A stretch of DNA of 38,996 nucleotides from positions 409 through 39,404 of the forward strand of contig DIUD01000071.1 of the NCBI GenBank assembly GCA_002428225.1, in the 5' to 3' direction. The DNA comes from Roseovarius sp. UBA6167 (GTDB lineage: Bacteria; Pseudomonadota; Alphaproteobacteria; Rhodobacterales; Rhodobacteraceae). The position numbers and the translations under genes were made by a program. Below the pieces are notes generated by a model. It worked only from the letters and a program-made list of their open reading frames with translations, did not search any database and was not told where the DNA came from. Shown one piece after another: positions 23,196 through 32,155 of this stretch. The first letter of the stretch is position 1; every line of letters starts with the position of its first letter.

Positions 23196-23657
23196 ATGAC
23201 CGTCCGCATCGACGACCTCGACCGGAAAATCCTCGCGCAACTGCAAGCGGATGCCGGGCAATCGCTTGACGATATCGCGCGCAATGTGGGCTCGTCGAAG
23301 ACGCCGGTCTGGAATCGCATCCGCAAGCTGCGCGAGGGCGGCGTTATCCGGCAGCAGACCTGTCTGCTCGACGCCGAGGCGCTCGGGCTTGAAGCGTGTT
23401 TCTTCGTGCTGATCCGCACCTCGGAACATGATGCCGCTTGGCAGGCGCGGTTTCTGGAAACGCTGAAGAACCGCCCCGAGGTCATGGAGGCGCACCGGCT
23501 TGCGGGCGATATCGACTATATCCTCAAGGTGCGCGTGGCCAATGCGCGGGCCTATGACGTGTTCTATCAGGCGCTGATCGCGGAGGTGAAGATCCACAAC
23601 GTCACCGCGCTGCTGTCGATGGAAGAGATCAAGTCCACGACGATGCTGCCGCTGTGA
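23196..23657 (+). CDS. Lrp/AsnC-family transcriptional regulator
   Basis: A 153-residue regulator. The N-terminal helix-turn-helix reads IDDLDRKILAQLQADAGQSLDDIARNVGSSKTPVWNRIRKLREGGVI. The C-terminal RAM ligand-binding domain has FVLIRTSEHD, VMEAHRLAGDIDYILKVRV and STTMLPL, where GDIDY is a typical turn of the effector site. Divergent placement next to the cobA-cysI operon suggests it controls sulfite or cysteine metabolism, perhaps sensing a sulfur amino acid; this is inferred. The start with GGAGAG 8 bases upstream was preferred over an in-frame ATG at 23139, which would add 19 unlike residues. Confidence 0.92.
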   Translation: MTVRIDDLDRKILAQLQADAGQSLDDIARNVGSSKTPVWNRIRKLREGGVIRQQTCLLDAEALGLEACFFVLIRTSEHDAAWQARFLETLKNRPEVMEAHRLAGDIDYILKVRVANARAYDVFYQALIAEVKIHNVTALLSMEEIKSTTMLPL

Positions 23658-23666
23658 GCGGGGCAG

Positions 23667-23681
23667 GGGGCGCTGCCCCCG
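23667..23681. terminator. GC hairpin between convergent Lrp-type gene and tpiA
   Basis: GGGGGC (23667-23672) and GCCCCC (23676-23681) form a perfect 6-bp stem with a 3-base loop just after the regulator's stop. There is no T-run on the plus strand, so its strength is doubtful. Confidence 0.5.
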
Positions 23682-23704
23682 TCGCGCTTGCGCGCGACTC
23701 CCCC

Positions 23705-23727
23705 GGGATATTTGCGGCAAGATGAAG
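23705..23727. repeat. dispersed intergenic element, copy 1
   Basis: Contains GGATATTT, two variable bases and GGCAAGATGAAG (23706-23727). The same 22-mer, differing only at the two middle bases, occurs in the opposite orientation at 32005-32026. It follows a GC-rich stretch (CTCCCCCGG) and lies at the 3' end of tpiA. Confidence 0.65.
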
Positions 23728-23729
23728 GG

Positions 23730-24479
<750 letters not shown>

Positions 24480-24490
24480 TCGATGTGCCT

Positions 24491-24510
24491 TTCGATGCCT
24501 TTCGATGCCT
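24491..24510 (-). repeat. tandem 10-mer carrying ribosome-site-like AAAGG upstream of tpiA
   Basis: TTCGATGCCT occurs twice in a row (24491-24510), with a partial third unit toward tpiA. On the message strand this reads AGGCATCGAA repeated, giving several AAAGG sequences within 35 bases of the tpiA ATG. Confidence 0.7.
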
Positions 24511-24522
24511 TGCGGGCGGTGC

Positions 24523-24873
24523 TCACATGTCTGCGAACTTGATCGATTCGCCGCAGCCGCAGGCCTCGGTCACGTTCGGATTGTTGAACACGAAGCCCGA
24601 TTCGAGAAGGGATGTCCGGTAGTCGATCTCTGTGCCGAACAGGAACATCTGCGCCATCGGCGCGATCAGCACGCGCGCGCCGTCCTGCTCTATCACCTCA
24701 TCGTGAGGATCGCCCTCGGCCACATATTCCATCGTGTATTCCATGCCCGCGCATCCGCCCTTCCTGACGCCGAGACGCAGGCCCCTGGAGCCGTCGCGCG
24801 CCATCAGCCGCGTGATCTGCGAGACCGCCGCCGGGGTCAGGGTGACGGCCTGTTTTCCGGGAATTCCGAACAT
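24523..24873 (-). CDS. HesB/IscA-family iron-sulfur cluster assembly protein
   Basis: A 116-residue A-type Fe-S carrier. The three conserved cysteines are Cys41 in GGCAGMEY and Cys105 and Cys107 in EACGCGES, as in IscA/SufA. It begins with MFGIPGKQAVTLTPAAVSQI. Such proteins deliver clusters or iron to client enzymes. The next gene upstream encodes a DUF59 protein, often part of the same cluster-assembly pathway, with 28 bases between them. Clients in this window include CysH and CysI. It could be named sufA or iscA; the sequence does not decide. Confidence 0.93.
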   Translation of the reverse strand: MFGIPGKQAVTLTPAAVSQITRLMARDGSRGLRLGVRKGGCAGMEYTMEYVAEGDPHDEVIEQDGARVLIAPMAQMFLFGTEIDYRTSLLESGFVFNNPNVTEACGCGESIKFADM

Positions 24874-24901
24874 TAGCTTTGCCCTTCAGATAATTGGTTT
24901 T

Positions 24902-25261
24902 CTACATGAAACCCAGCTCTAGCCGGGCCTCGTCGCTCATCATGTCCATGCCCCATTGCGGCTCCCATGTCAGGTGCACATCGACCTGCTTGACACCTGC
25001 CAGAGGTTCGACCGCGTCGGCGACCCAGCCGGGCATGTCGCCCGCCACCGGACAGCCCGGCGCGGTGAGCGTCATGGTGATGTTGACCGCGTTCTCGGGG
25101 CTGATGTCGATCGTGTAGATCAGCCCGAGATCGTAGATATTCACCGGGATTTCAGGGTCATAGACGGAGCGGCACGCCTCGACAACCTGCTCGTAGAGCG
25201 GGTGATCGGTGGTGGAGGGGGCGATGAGCGGGGCCCCTTCGAGGGGTTCGGCTGCGGTCAT
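24902..25261 (-). CDS. DUF59/MIP18-family Fe-S biogenesis protein, SufT-like
   Basis: A 119-residue protein with the DUF59 signature DPEIPVNIYDLGLIYTID (about 35-52) and TLTAPGCPVAGDMPGWV, including the conserved cysteine near residue 70, and a C-terminal LTWEPQWGMDMMSDEARLELGF. Members (SufT, PaaD, MIP18) help mature Fe-S proteins. It is clustered with the IscA-type gene. The ATG at 25261 has AGGA 5 bases upstream; the frame continues upstream but without a better start. Eighty bases separate it from the RimB-RimK fusion. Confidence 0.9.
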   Translation of the reverse strand: MTAAEPLEGAPLIAPSTTDHPLYEQVVEACRSVYDPEIPVNIYDLGLIYTIDISPENAVNITMTLTAPGCPVAGDMPGWVADAVEPLAGVKQVDVHLTWEPQWGMDMMSDEARLELGFM

Positions 25262-25340
25262 GCTGTCTGTCCTGCGCTTATTCCGACCAAAGATATAGGA
25301 TTTATGAAGCGCGACGTCCAGAGGCACGGGCGGCACGCGC

Positions 25341-26744
25341 TCAGCCGCTGGTCTTGCGCCGTCGCACGGGGGCGGGTCGGACGCGCGCCTCGATCATGTC
25401 GTAAAGCGCGCCGGCGATATTCCTGGAGGTTGCGCCCTCGATCCCCTCGAAGCCCGGCGAGGAGTTCACTTCGAGCACCTTGGGCCCCGATTCGGCGCGC
25501 AGCAGATCGACCCCGGCAAGGCTGAGATCGAACACGCGGGCGGCGCGGATCGCCGTCTCGCGCTCGGCCCTGGTGATGCGCACGGATTTGGCCGTGCCGC
25601 CGCGATGCAGGTTGGAGCGGAAATCGCCCTCGGCGCCGGTGCGCTTCATCGAGGCCACCACGCGCCCGCCGATGACGAGGCAGCGGATATCCTCGCCGGC
25701 GGCCTCCTTGACGAAATCCTGCACGAGGAAATTGGCCTTGAGCCCGCGAAACGCGTCGATCACCGATTCGGCCGCCTTGCGCGTCTCGGCCAGCACCACG
25801 CCCTTTCCTTGCGTCGATTCGAGCAGCTTGACGATGAGCGGCGCGGTGCCCACGAGGTCGATCAGGTTGCCGGTATCCTTGGGCGAGGCGGCAAAGGCCG
25901 TGTTGGGCATTCCCACCCGCGCGCGCGCCATCAACTGATGGGCATAGAGCTTGTCGCGGCTGGCAGTGATGCCCGCCGAGGGGTTCACGCAGAAGGTGCC
26001 GATGGTCTCGAACTGGCGGATCACGGCCGCGCCGTAGGCGGTGACGGAGGCGCCGATGCGCGGGATCACCGCGTCATAGCGCGGCAGGCGCTTGCCGTCG
26101 TAATGCACCTCGGGCGCAAGCGCGTTGATCGCCATGTAGCAGCGCGTGGTGTCGATCACCTCGACCGAATGACCGCGCGCCTCGCCCTCTTCCACCAGGC
26201 GGCGGGTCGAATAGTTGTCCTCGCGCGAGAGCACGGCGATGCGCAGCGCGCGCTTGGGCTGGACAGCGCGCATTTTCGACGTGTGATAGACGTCATAGCT
26301 GAGTTCGGGTTGCAGGAAACGGTCGGTGGCGACGATCGAGATATGATCCTTGAGCGCCTGCCGCCCCAGCAACATGCGCGAGGCCATGGTGGAGCGGTTG
26401 GTGAGGGTGATCTCGATGGGCCAGCTGTCGCCGTTCACGCAAAGCGTGCTCTCGATCACGTAGCGCAATTCGCGCTCGCCGTTGGACGAGGCAACCTCGC
26501 GCCGGTCGAGGATCGGCGCAGAGCACGGGATCACCAGATCGTCGCGCCCCGGAATCGGGTGGACGGTAAAGCGCACCTTGGGCCGGGTGGATGGCCCGAA
26601 GGTCTCGATGTCGAAGGCATGGAGCGCGGAGGTGCGCGCGCCGGTATCGACCTTGGCCTTGATCGCGGGCACGCCGAGATCGGGCAGCGCAATCCATTCC
26701 TCCCAGCCGAATTGCAGCGGCTGGGATGTGGTGGCGTCGGTCAT
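25341..26744 (-). CDS. rimK: RimB-RimK fusion: retropepsin-like domain plus ATP-grasp glutamate ligase
   Basis: A 467-residue two-domain protein. Residues about 15-155 match the RimB-type (formerly ATP-dependent zinc protease) domain: IALPDLGVPAIKAKVDTGARTSALHA, with aspartyl-protease-like Asp33 in DTGA, and MLLGRQAL. Residues about 170-455 are an ATP-grasp ligase like RimK, which adds glutamates to the C-terminus of ribosomal protein S6: VIPRIGASVTAYGAAVIRQFE, FVNPSAG-like (CVNPSAGI), PLIVKLLESTQGKGV, QDFVKEAAGEDIRCLVIGG and LEVNSSPGFEGIEG. In E. coli RimK group, ligase and protease are separate genes. AAAGGA precedes the ATG by about 8 bases. Confidence 0.92.
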   Translation of the reverse strand: MTDATTSQPLQFGWEEWIALPDLGVPAIKAKVDTGARTSALHAFDIETFGPSTRPKVRFTVHPIPGRDDLVIPCSAPILDRREVASSNGERELRYVIESTLCVNGDSWPIEITLTNRSTMASRMLLGRQALKDHISIVATDRFLQPELSYDVYHTSKMRAVQPKRALRIAVLSREDNYSTRRLVEEGEARGHSVEVIDTTRCYMAINALAPEVHYDGKRLPRYDAVIPRIGASVTAYGAAVIRQFETIGTFCVNPSAGITASRDKLYAHQLMARARVGMPNTAFAASPKDTGNLIDLVGTAPLIVKLLESTQGKGVVLAETRKAAESVIDAFRGLKANFLVQDFVKEAAGEDIRCLVIGGRVVASMKRTGAEGDFRSNLHRGGTAKSVRITRAERETAIRAARVFDLSLAGVDLLRAESGPKVLEVNSSPGFEGIEGATSRNIAGALYDMIEARVRPAPVRRRKTSG

Positions 26745-26812
26745 GCACTTTATCCTTTCCGGGGGGCGCGCGCGGCACATGGCCGCGATGCGCTCAGGGC
26801 TGCAAGGGCTGT

Positions 26813-27085
26813 CTATTTGTTGATGTCCTCGCGGATCACGCGGGTCTGGTCGTCGGGGCGGCGCAGCGCGCGGCGCAGGGCAATCCAGGACAGGAGCGAG
26901 AAGAGCACGAAGATCGCGAGCAGCGCCGAGAGGCCGAGATCGAGCGGCAGAAGCACCAGAAGTGCCACCAGCGCCGCGCCGCAGGCAAAGCCCAGAAGGA
27001 CAAAGCCCGGCAGCACGGTTTCAAGGATGGCAAAGACCAGCGCCGCCGCCGCCCAGACCCACCAGACCTGCCAGAGCGCGGACAT
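26813..27085 (-). CDS. NfeD-family membrane protein, short form
   Basis: A 90-residue protein with hydrophobic segments near residues 5-32 (WVWAAAALVFAILETVLPGFVLLGFACGAALVAL) and 40-68 (LLPLDLGLSALLAIFVLFSLLSWIAL), then a basic tail RRALRRPDDQTRVIRED. Glu21 in ILETVLPGF is typical of the family. It lacks the C-terminal OB-fold domain of longer NfeD proteins. NfeD and SPFH proteins form pairs in bacterial membrane microdomains; the start here overlaps the stop of the SPFH gene by one base (TGATG), supporting the pairing. Confidence 0.88.
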   Translation of the reverse strand: MSALWQVWWVWAAAALVFAILETVLPGFVLLGFACGAALVALLVLLPLDLGLSALLAIFVLFSLLSWIALRRALRRPDDQTRVIREDINK

Positions 27086-27975
27086 CAGCCGCGCCCCTTT
27101 AGCATCTGGAAGGCATTGCCGAAGGCCTCGATGGCGTTGGCGGGCAGCACGATGGTCTGGTTGCCGGAGCCGCGCGCCATGGCGTCGAGCGCCTCGACCT
27201 GTTTCAGGGCCACCTGGTATTGTGCGGCCTCAAGCCCGTTCTCGGCGATGGCCTGGGCCACCACGGAGGTGGCATAGGCTTCGGCATCGGCGGCGATGCG
27301 GCGGGCCTTGGCCTGTTGCTCGGCGGCGTAAAGCGCGGCGTCGGCCTCGAGTTCGACGGCGCGTTTGCGCCCCTCGGCCTCGGTTACCTGGGCACGGCGG
27401 GCGCGCTCGGCGTTGAGCTGTTGCAGCATGGCCGAGCGGGTGGCCTCGTCGAGATTGACATCGAGAATCTCGGCGCGCGTTACCTCGATTCCCCAGTCAT
27501 CGACCGCGTCCTCCACCAGCGATTTGATCGTCGAGATGAGTTGCGAGCGGTGCGACTGCACATCGTCGAGATCGAGCTTGCCGATCTCGGCGCGCACGAT
27601 GCCCGCCACGGTGGTGGCGATTGCGCCGTCCACGTCGCGGATGCGGTAGACGGTCCTTTCCGGTTGCAGGATGCGGTAGAACACGGAGGTTTCCACCTCC
27701 ACCAGCACGTTGTCGCGGGTGATCGCGTCCTGGCTGGCATTGGGCAGCTGGCGTTCGAGGATCGAGATGCGATGCGCCACCTTGTCGAGGAAAGGCACAA
27801 TCAGGTTGATTCCGGGGCCGAGAACCTTGTGCAACTTGCCGAACCGTTCGATCACGTATTGTTCGGATTGCGGCACGATCTGGAGGCCGCGCGTGATGAT
27901 CAAAAGCCCGAAGATCGCCAGGAGGATCCACAGGATATTGGCGGAAATCAGTTCGAAAATCATGTTTTCGGTCAT
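27085..27975 (-). CDS. SPFH/band 7 stomatin-like protein (QmcA type)
   Basis: A 296-residue membrane-associated scaffold. One N-terminal hydrophobic segment (about 8-28: ISANILWILLAIFGLLII) is followed by the SPFH domain starting VPQSEQYVIERFGKLHKVLGPGINLIVPFLDKV and containing LERQLPNASQDAITRDNVLVEVETSVFYRI. A long charged helix (about 185-250), RAEAEGRKRAVELEADAALYAAEQQAKA-like, forms oligomers. It ends with NAIEAFGNAFQMLKGRG. Role: membrane organisation or protease control, not specified here. A second start at 27963 is possible. It is the first gene of the SPFH-NfeD pair. Confidence 0.93.
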   Translation of the reverse strand: MTENMIFELISANILWILLAIFGLLIITRGLQIVPQSEQYVIERFGKLHKVLGPGINLIVPFLDKVAHRISILERQLPNASQDAITRDNVLVEVETSVFYRILQPERTVYRIRDVDGAIATTVAGIVRAEIGKLDLDDVQSHRSQLISTIKSLVEDAVDDWGIEVTRAEILDVNLDEATRSAMLQQLNAERARRAQVTEAEGRKRAVELEADAALYAAEQQAKARRIAADAEAYATSVVAQAIAENGLEAAQYQVALKQVEALDAMARGSGNQTIVLPANAIEAFGNAFQMLKGRG

Positions 27976-28001
27976 GGTGGTCACGCCCTTTGAGAATGGC
28001 T

Positions 28002-28019
28002 GTCGGTCCCCGGACCGAC
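28002..28019. other. perfect hairpin upstream of the SPFH gene
   Basis: GTCGGTCC and GGACCGAC form an inverted repeat with only CC between, so in RNA a 7-bp stem with a 4-base loop. It lies in the roughly 130-base gap after the DUF4175 gene. It could be the 3' end hairpin of that gene, though no T-run follows on the minus strand. Confidence 0.45.
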
Positions 28020-28107
28020 GGTAAACGGGATCGCGCCGCCGCAAAAGGTCAAAAACGGGTGCGCGCCTCGGGAATGCTTGATGCAGAGGTTGCCGGCCCG
28101 TCCCGGC

Positions 28108-30687
28108 TCAGAACCGTTCCAGCAGCCGTCTGAGATAGTCAAGCTCGACATCCGGGCGCTCGCCCTCGCCCGAGCGGCGGCGGATCTCGTCCAGAAGCTC
28201 GCGCGCGCGGCGATAGACATCGTCGCCCTGAAGCAGATTGTCCTGCGTGCCCGCGTGGCGGCCTTGCCCGCGCTCGCGCCCAAGCGGATCGGTCTGCGCC
28301 ATGCCCGGCCGGCCGCGCTCGCTGCCCGGACCGCCCGGCTGGCCCTGCTGCGCCATCGCCTCGCCCATGTTGCGCATCCCGTCGCGCAGCGCCTCCATGG
28401 CGTCGGCCTGCTCGCCGAGCGCGCCGGCCAGGTCGTCGTTGCGCAGCGCCTCTGCCGCCCCCTCCATCGCGCGTTCGGCACGCTCCAGCGCGTCGCGCGC
28501 GGCCTCGCCTGCCTCGCCGCCCAGTTGTGGCAGACCGCCGCGCTGGCGCTCCAACTCGCGGCGCAGCGCCTCCTGCCGGTCAGCGAGCGATCCACCCTGA
28601 CCGCCCTCGGCCTGCTCCTGTCCCTGCCCACCTTGTTGCGCGCCGCCCTCGCCGCCGCCTTGCCCCTGCTGGCCGTCATGGCTCTCGCCGCGCCCATCGC
28701 CGCCTGAGCGGCCCTCGTTCTGCTGCGACTGGCCGCGCTGCGCATTGGGGTTGAACTGTTCCTGAAGGTCACGGAACGCCTGATCCGACAGACCCTGCTG
28801 CTGGCGCAGGGTCTCGGCCAGCCCCTCCATCGCCTGCTGGCCGGCCGACCGGCTCTGCCCTTGGGTGACCTGCATGTTCTCCATCATGCGCTGGAATTCC
28901 TCCAGCGCCTGCTGCGCCTCGGCAAAGCGGCCCTGCTCCATCAATTCCTGGATGCGGTCCATCATGTCCTGCAGATCCTGGCTGTTCATCTGCATCATGT
29001 TCTCGGCGCTCTGCTGGCTGCCGCCCTCTTCGTCCTCGCGCTGCGCCTCGGCCATCTTCTGGCGCAGATAATCCTGCGTGGCATTGCGCAGGTCCTGCAT
29101 CAGCCGCGCGATCTCCTCGGGGCTGGCCCCGTTCTTCATCGCCTCGCTCAACCGCTCTTGCGCCGCGCGCATCCGCTCCAGCGCGTCGGCGATGTCGCCA
29201 TCCTCCAGCAGCAGCGCCAGATCCCACAGCGCCTGCGCGATCTCGTCGCGCCCTGCCGCATCAAGCCCGGCCTCGGTCTTTGCCTCCAGTTGCCGCACGA
29301 TCACCCGCAGCCGCAGATAGGCGCTCGCCGACCGGAACAGCCCCTCACGCGGCTTGTAGGACATCGCCCGCAGCACCTGCGCCACGCGGGTGGCATTGTC
29401 GCGCGTCCAAAGAAGGTCGCGCCGCTGTTCGATCACCGCCGCCGCCAGCGGGTTGAAGAAGCGCCGCGCCGGAAGGATCATCTCCAGCGGCTCCGATAGC
29501 CCCTCCTGCCCCGCCGCATCGCGCACCCGCAGCCGCAGCGTGACCGGCAGATGCGCCCAGGGGTGCTCCGAGAGGTTCTCGATCAGCGTCTCGGTAAAGG
29601 CGGCCCGGTTGCCGCTGAGCGGCAGCGGCAGATCGAGCGTGATCGCCTCGCGCGGCTCGGGTTCCGGCGCGAGACCGTGACGGTGCGTCACGCGCGCCAT
29701 GTCGAGCGTGAAAACCGCCGTGCCCCCGGTCACGCCGTAATCGTCGCGCGCCTCGAAGGGCTGGCTCATCTGGCCGTCGAACGTGGTCCTGGCCTCACCG
29801 GCGAGGATCTTTACCTGCGGCGGGGCATCCGGGATCGCTGTCACCTGCCAGCCGCGCCCGCCCGGCCCGACGATTGTGATCTCGCCGTCGCGCGCGATGA
29901 TGACGCTCTGCTCCGGCGCGCCCGGCGCGGCGACCGGCTGCCCGGACACGGTCTCTTCCAGCGTGAGCGCCCCCGCCTCGCCGTAAAAGCGCAGCGTCAC
30001 ACGGCTGCCCGCCGGCGCGCGGATCGCCGCGCCCTGATCGGCAAGATAGAGGCTCGGCAGGCCGGTATGGGCGGGCGGCTCGATCCAGCCCTCCCAGGCC
30101 GGGCCCTGCGCCAGCGCCGCGCCCTGGCCCGCCCCCGGCACGATCCGCGCCACCGTGCCCGCGCGCCAGGCCGAGCCAAAGACCAGCCCCGTCACCAGCA
30201 GCACAAGCGCCATGTAGCGCAGCCCGCAAGGGTCGCGTCGCGCCAGCCGCAGATCGGGGGCCACCGCGCGCGCGCCGCGTGCACGCGCGGCCATGCGGGC
30301 CTGATGCGCCCGCCAGAGCGCGGCAGAGGCGGCATCATCCGCCCCCACCGCCTGCACATCGGCAAGCGCCGCCAGCGGCCGCCCCGGCATCGCCGCATCG
30401 ACCCGCGCCAGCGCCTCGGCGCGGGCGGGCCAGCGCAAGCGCCGCCAGCCGCGCAAGGCAAGACCGATCACGGCCAGCGCGACCGTCCCCGCCCCGGCCT
30501 GCGCTGCCGCCAGCGGCACCATCTCGTGCAGCCCCAGAAGCAGCACCGCCGCCGCCGCCGCCAGCACGCTCCAGACCGGCCAGAAGGCATGCACCAGCCG
30601 CTCGACGGCCATCCCCGCCCATGTCAGCCACAGCACCCGGCGCAATCGCGTCAGGATCGGGGTCAAAGGCTCATCGGGTCGGGTCAT
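28108..30687 (-). CDS. large DUF4175/TIGR02302-type envelope protein
   Basis: An 859-residue membrane protein. Hydrophobic segments lie near residues 20-65 and about 125-145, followed by a long domain with Ig-like strands (WEGWIEPPAHTGLPSLYL, APAGSRVTLRFYGEAG) and EARDDYGVTGG. The C-terminal third is helical and very rich in Gln, Glu and Met (QDLQDMMDRIQELMEQGRFAEAQQALEEF-like), then a Gly/Gln linker and a last helical block ending YLRRLLERF. This matches the TIGR02302 family of alphaproteobacteria, whose function is unknown. The chosen start has AGAGGA 11 bases upstream. It follows lysA by 40 bases, in the same direction. Confidence 0.86.
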   Translation of the reverse strand: MTRPDEPLTPILTRLRRVLWLTWAGMAVERLVHAFWPVWSVLAAAAAVLLLGLHEMVPLAAAQAGAGTVALAVIGLALRGWRRLRWPARAEALARVDAAMPGRPLAALADVQAVGADDAASAALWRAHQARMAARARGARAVAPDLRLARRDPCGLRYMALVLLVTGLVFGSAWRAGTVARIVPGAGQGAALAQGPAWEGWIEPPAHTGLPSLYLADQGAAIRAPAGSRVTLRFYGEAGALTLEETVSGQPVAAPGAPEQSVIIARDGEITIVGPGGRGWQVTAIPDAPPQVKILAGEARTTFDGQMSQPFEARDDYGVTGGTAVFTLDMARVTHRHGLAPEPEPREAITLDLPLPLSGNRAAFTETLIENLSEHPWAHLPVTLRLRVRDAAGQEGLSEPLEMILPARRFFNPLAAAVIEQRRDLLWTRDNATRVAQVLRAMSYKPREGLFRSASAYLRLRVIVRQLEAKTEAGLDAAGRDEIAQALWDLALLLEDGDIADALERMRAAQERLSEAMKNGASPEEIARLMQDLRNATQDYLRQKMAEAQREDEEGGSQQSAENMMQMNSQDLQDMMDRIQELMEQGRFAEAQQALEEFQRMMENMQVTQGQSRSAGQQAMEGLAETLRQQQGLSDQAFRDLQEQFNPNAQRGQSQQNEGRSGGDGRGESHDGQQGQGGGEGGAQQGGQGQEQAEGGQGGSLADRQEALRRELERQRGGLPQLGGEAGEAARDALERAERAMEGAAEALRNDDLAGALGEQADAMEALRDGMRNMGEAMAQQGQPGGPGSERGRPGMAQTDPLGRERGQGRHAGTQDNLLQGDDVYRRARELLDEIRRRSGEGERPDVELDYLRRLLERF

Positions 30688-30727
30688 GGCGCCATGGTTC
30701 CTCTGCGGCCCGCGACGCATCCCCGCG

Positions 30728-31993
30728 TCAGAGCCATTCGGGTATGGTATCGCGATTGAGCATTTCGTCAAAGCTCGGGCGTGCGCGGATCACGGCAAAG
30801 TCGCGCCCGTTCACCAGAACCTCGGGGATAAGCGGCCTTGTGTTGTATTCGCTCGCCATCACCGCGCCATAGGCCCCGGCGCTGCGAAACGCCACCAGGT
30901 CGCCCGCCGCCAGCGGCGGCAGATGGCGCGCGCGCGCGAAGGTGTCGCCGCTCTCGCAGACCGGGCCGACCACGTCATAGGGGCGCTGTTCGGTCCCCGG
31001 CGCGGGCTCGATCACCGGCACGATCTCGTGATGCGCGTCATACATGGCAGGACGGATGAGATCGTTCATCGCCGCGTCGAGAATGAGGAAATCGCGCCCC
31101 TCGCCCTCCTTGACGTAGATCACCCGGCTCACCAGCACGCCGGCATTGCCGACGATGAGGCGGCCCGGCTCGATCTCGATCTCACAGCCCAGATGCCCCA
31201 GCTCCTCGCGAATCATCGCGCCGTATTCCATGGGCAGGGGCGGTGCCTCGTTCGACCGGGTATAGGGGATGCCGAGGCCCCCGCCCAGATCGAGACGACG
31301 GATGTCATGGCCATCGGCGCGTAACGCTTCGGTCAGCTCGGCCACCTTCTCGTAAGCGGCGCGAAACGGCGCCAGATCGGTCAGCTGGCTGCCGATATGC
31401 ACGTCGATGCCGACCACCTCGAGGCCCGGCAGGGAGGCCGCCTCGGCATAGACGGCGCGGGCGCGTGCAATGGGAATCCCGAACTTGTTCTCGCTCTTGC
31501 CGGTGGCGATCTTGGCGTGTGTCCTGGCGTCCACGTCCGGGTTCACCCGGATGGTGACGGGCGCGACCTTGCCCAGGCTCACCGCCACCTCGCTCAGCGC
31601 GCGCATCTCCGGCTCGCTCTCGACATTGAACTGGCGGATGCCGCCGATCAGGGCCACGCGCATTTCCTCGCGCGTCTTGCCGACGCCCGAGAACACGATC
31701 CGCTCGCCCGGCACACCCGCGGCGATGGCGCGCGCGTATTCCCCGCCCGAAACCACGTCCATCCCCGCGCCCAGGCCTGCCAGCGTGCGCAGGATCGCCT
31801 GATTGCTCGCCGCCTTCATGGCGTAGCAGATCAGGTGATCCATCCCCGCCAGCGCCTCGTCAAAGAGGCGATAGTGCCGCGTGAGCGTGGCGGTGGAATA
31901 GCAGTAGAACGGCGTGCCCACCGCCGCCGCGATCTCGGGGATCGGCACGTCCTCGGCATGAAGAACACCGCCACGATAGAGAAAATGATCCAT
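30728..31993 (-). CDS. lysA: diaminopimelate decarboxylase
   Basis: A 421-residue PLP enzyme making L-lysine from meso-diaminopimelate. The PLP lysine is Lys60 in CYAMKAASN. Other motifs are VSGGEYARA, VDVHIGSQ-like (GIDVHIGSQLTDL), LDLGGGLGIPY, EIEPGRLIVGNAG and CESGDTFA, whose Cys is catalytic across the dimer interface. The start MDHFLYRGGVLHAEDVP is preceded by a GGGGGCGGG run. The frame is open further upstream but that is a shadow. Placed between the small lipoprotein gene and the DUF4175 gene. Confidence 0.96.
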   Translation of the reverse strand: MDHFLYRGGVLHAEDVPIPEIAAAVGTPFYCYSTATLTRHYRLFDEALAGMDHLICYAMKAASNQAILRTLAGLGAGMDVVSGGEYARAIAAGVPGERIVFSGVGKTREEMRVALIGGIRQFNVESEPEMRALSEVAVSLGKVAPVTIRVNPDVDARTHAKIATGKSENKFGIPIARARAVYAEAASLPGLEVVGIDVHIGSQLTDLAPFRAAYEKVAELTEALRADGHDIRRLDLGGGLGIPYTRSNEAPPLPMEYGAMIREELGHLGCEIEIEPGRLIVGNAGVLVSRVIYVKEGEGRDFLILDAAMNDLIRPAMYDAHHEIVPVIEPAPGTEQRPYDVVGPVCESGDTFARARHLPPLAAGDLVAFRSAGAYGAVMASEYNTRPLIPEVLVNGRDFAVIRARPSFDEMLNRDTIPEWL

Positions 31994-32004
31994 GCCCGCC
32001 CCCG

Positions 32005-32026
32005 CTTCATCTTGCCATAAATATCC
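32005..32026. repeat. dispersed intergenic element, copy 2
   Basis: Read on the minus strand this is GGATATTT, AT, GGCAAGATGAAG, matching 23706-23727 at 20 of 22 positions. It ends 11 bases before the lysA ATG, so it falls in the lysA leader beside its ribosome site, in a 162-base gap that otherwise shows nothing recognisable. Confidence 0.65.
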
Positions 32027-32155
32027 ACGATCCCGACGCCGCCGCCGCCGCGCCGATATGCGGGATCGCCCGTCGCCCTCCGCCCGGCGCCGTTCCCGCC
32101 GCCGCCGTCTGAGACCCCATGCCACCGGGGGCACCGTGCGCGCCCGGGCGCCGTC

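Noticed and set aside
25605..27416. 603-codon plus-strand frame over rimK, NfeD and SPFH genes
   Set aside because: Antisense of three genes with intact motifs.
28108..30687. Gln/Gly-rich part of the DUF4175 protein as a sign of frameshift or repeat expansion
   Set aside because: The frame stays open, and Gln-rich helices are expected in this family.
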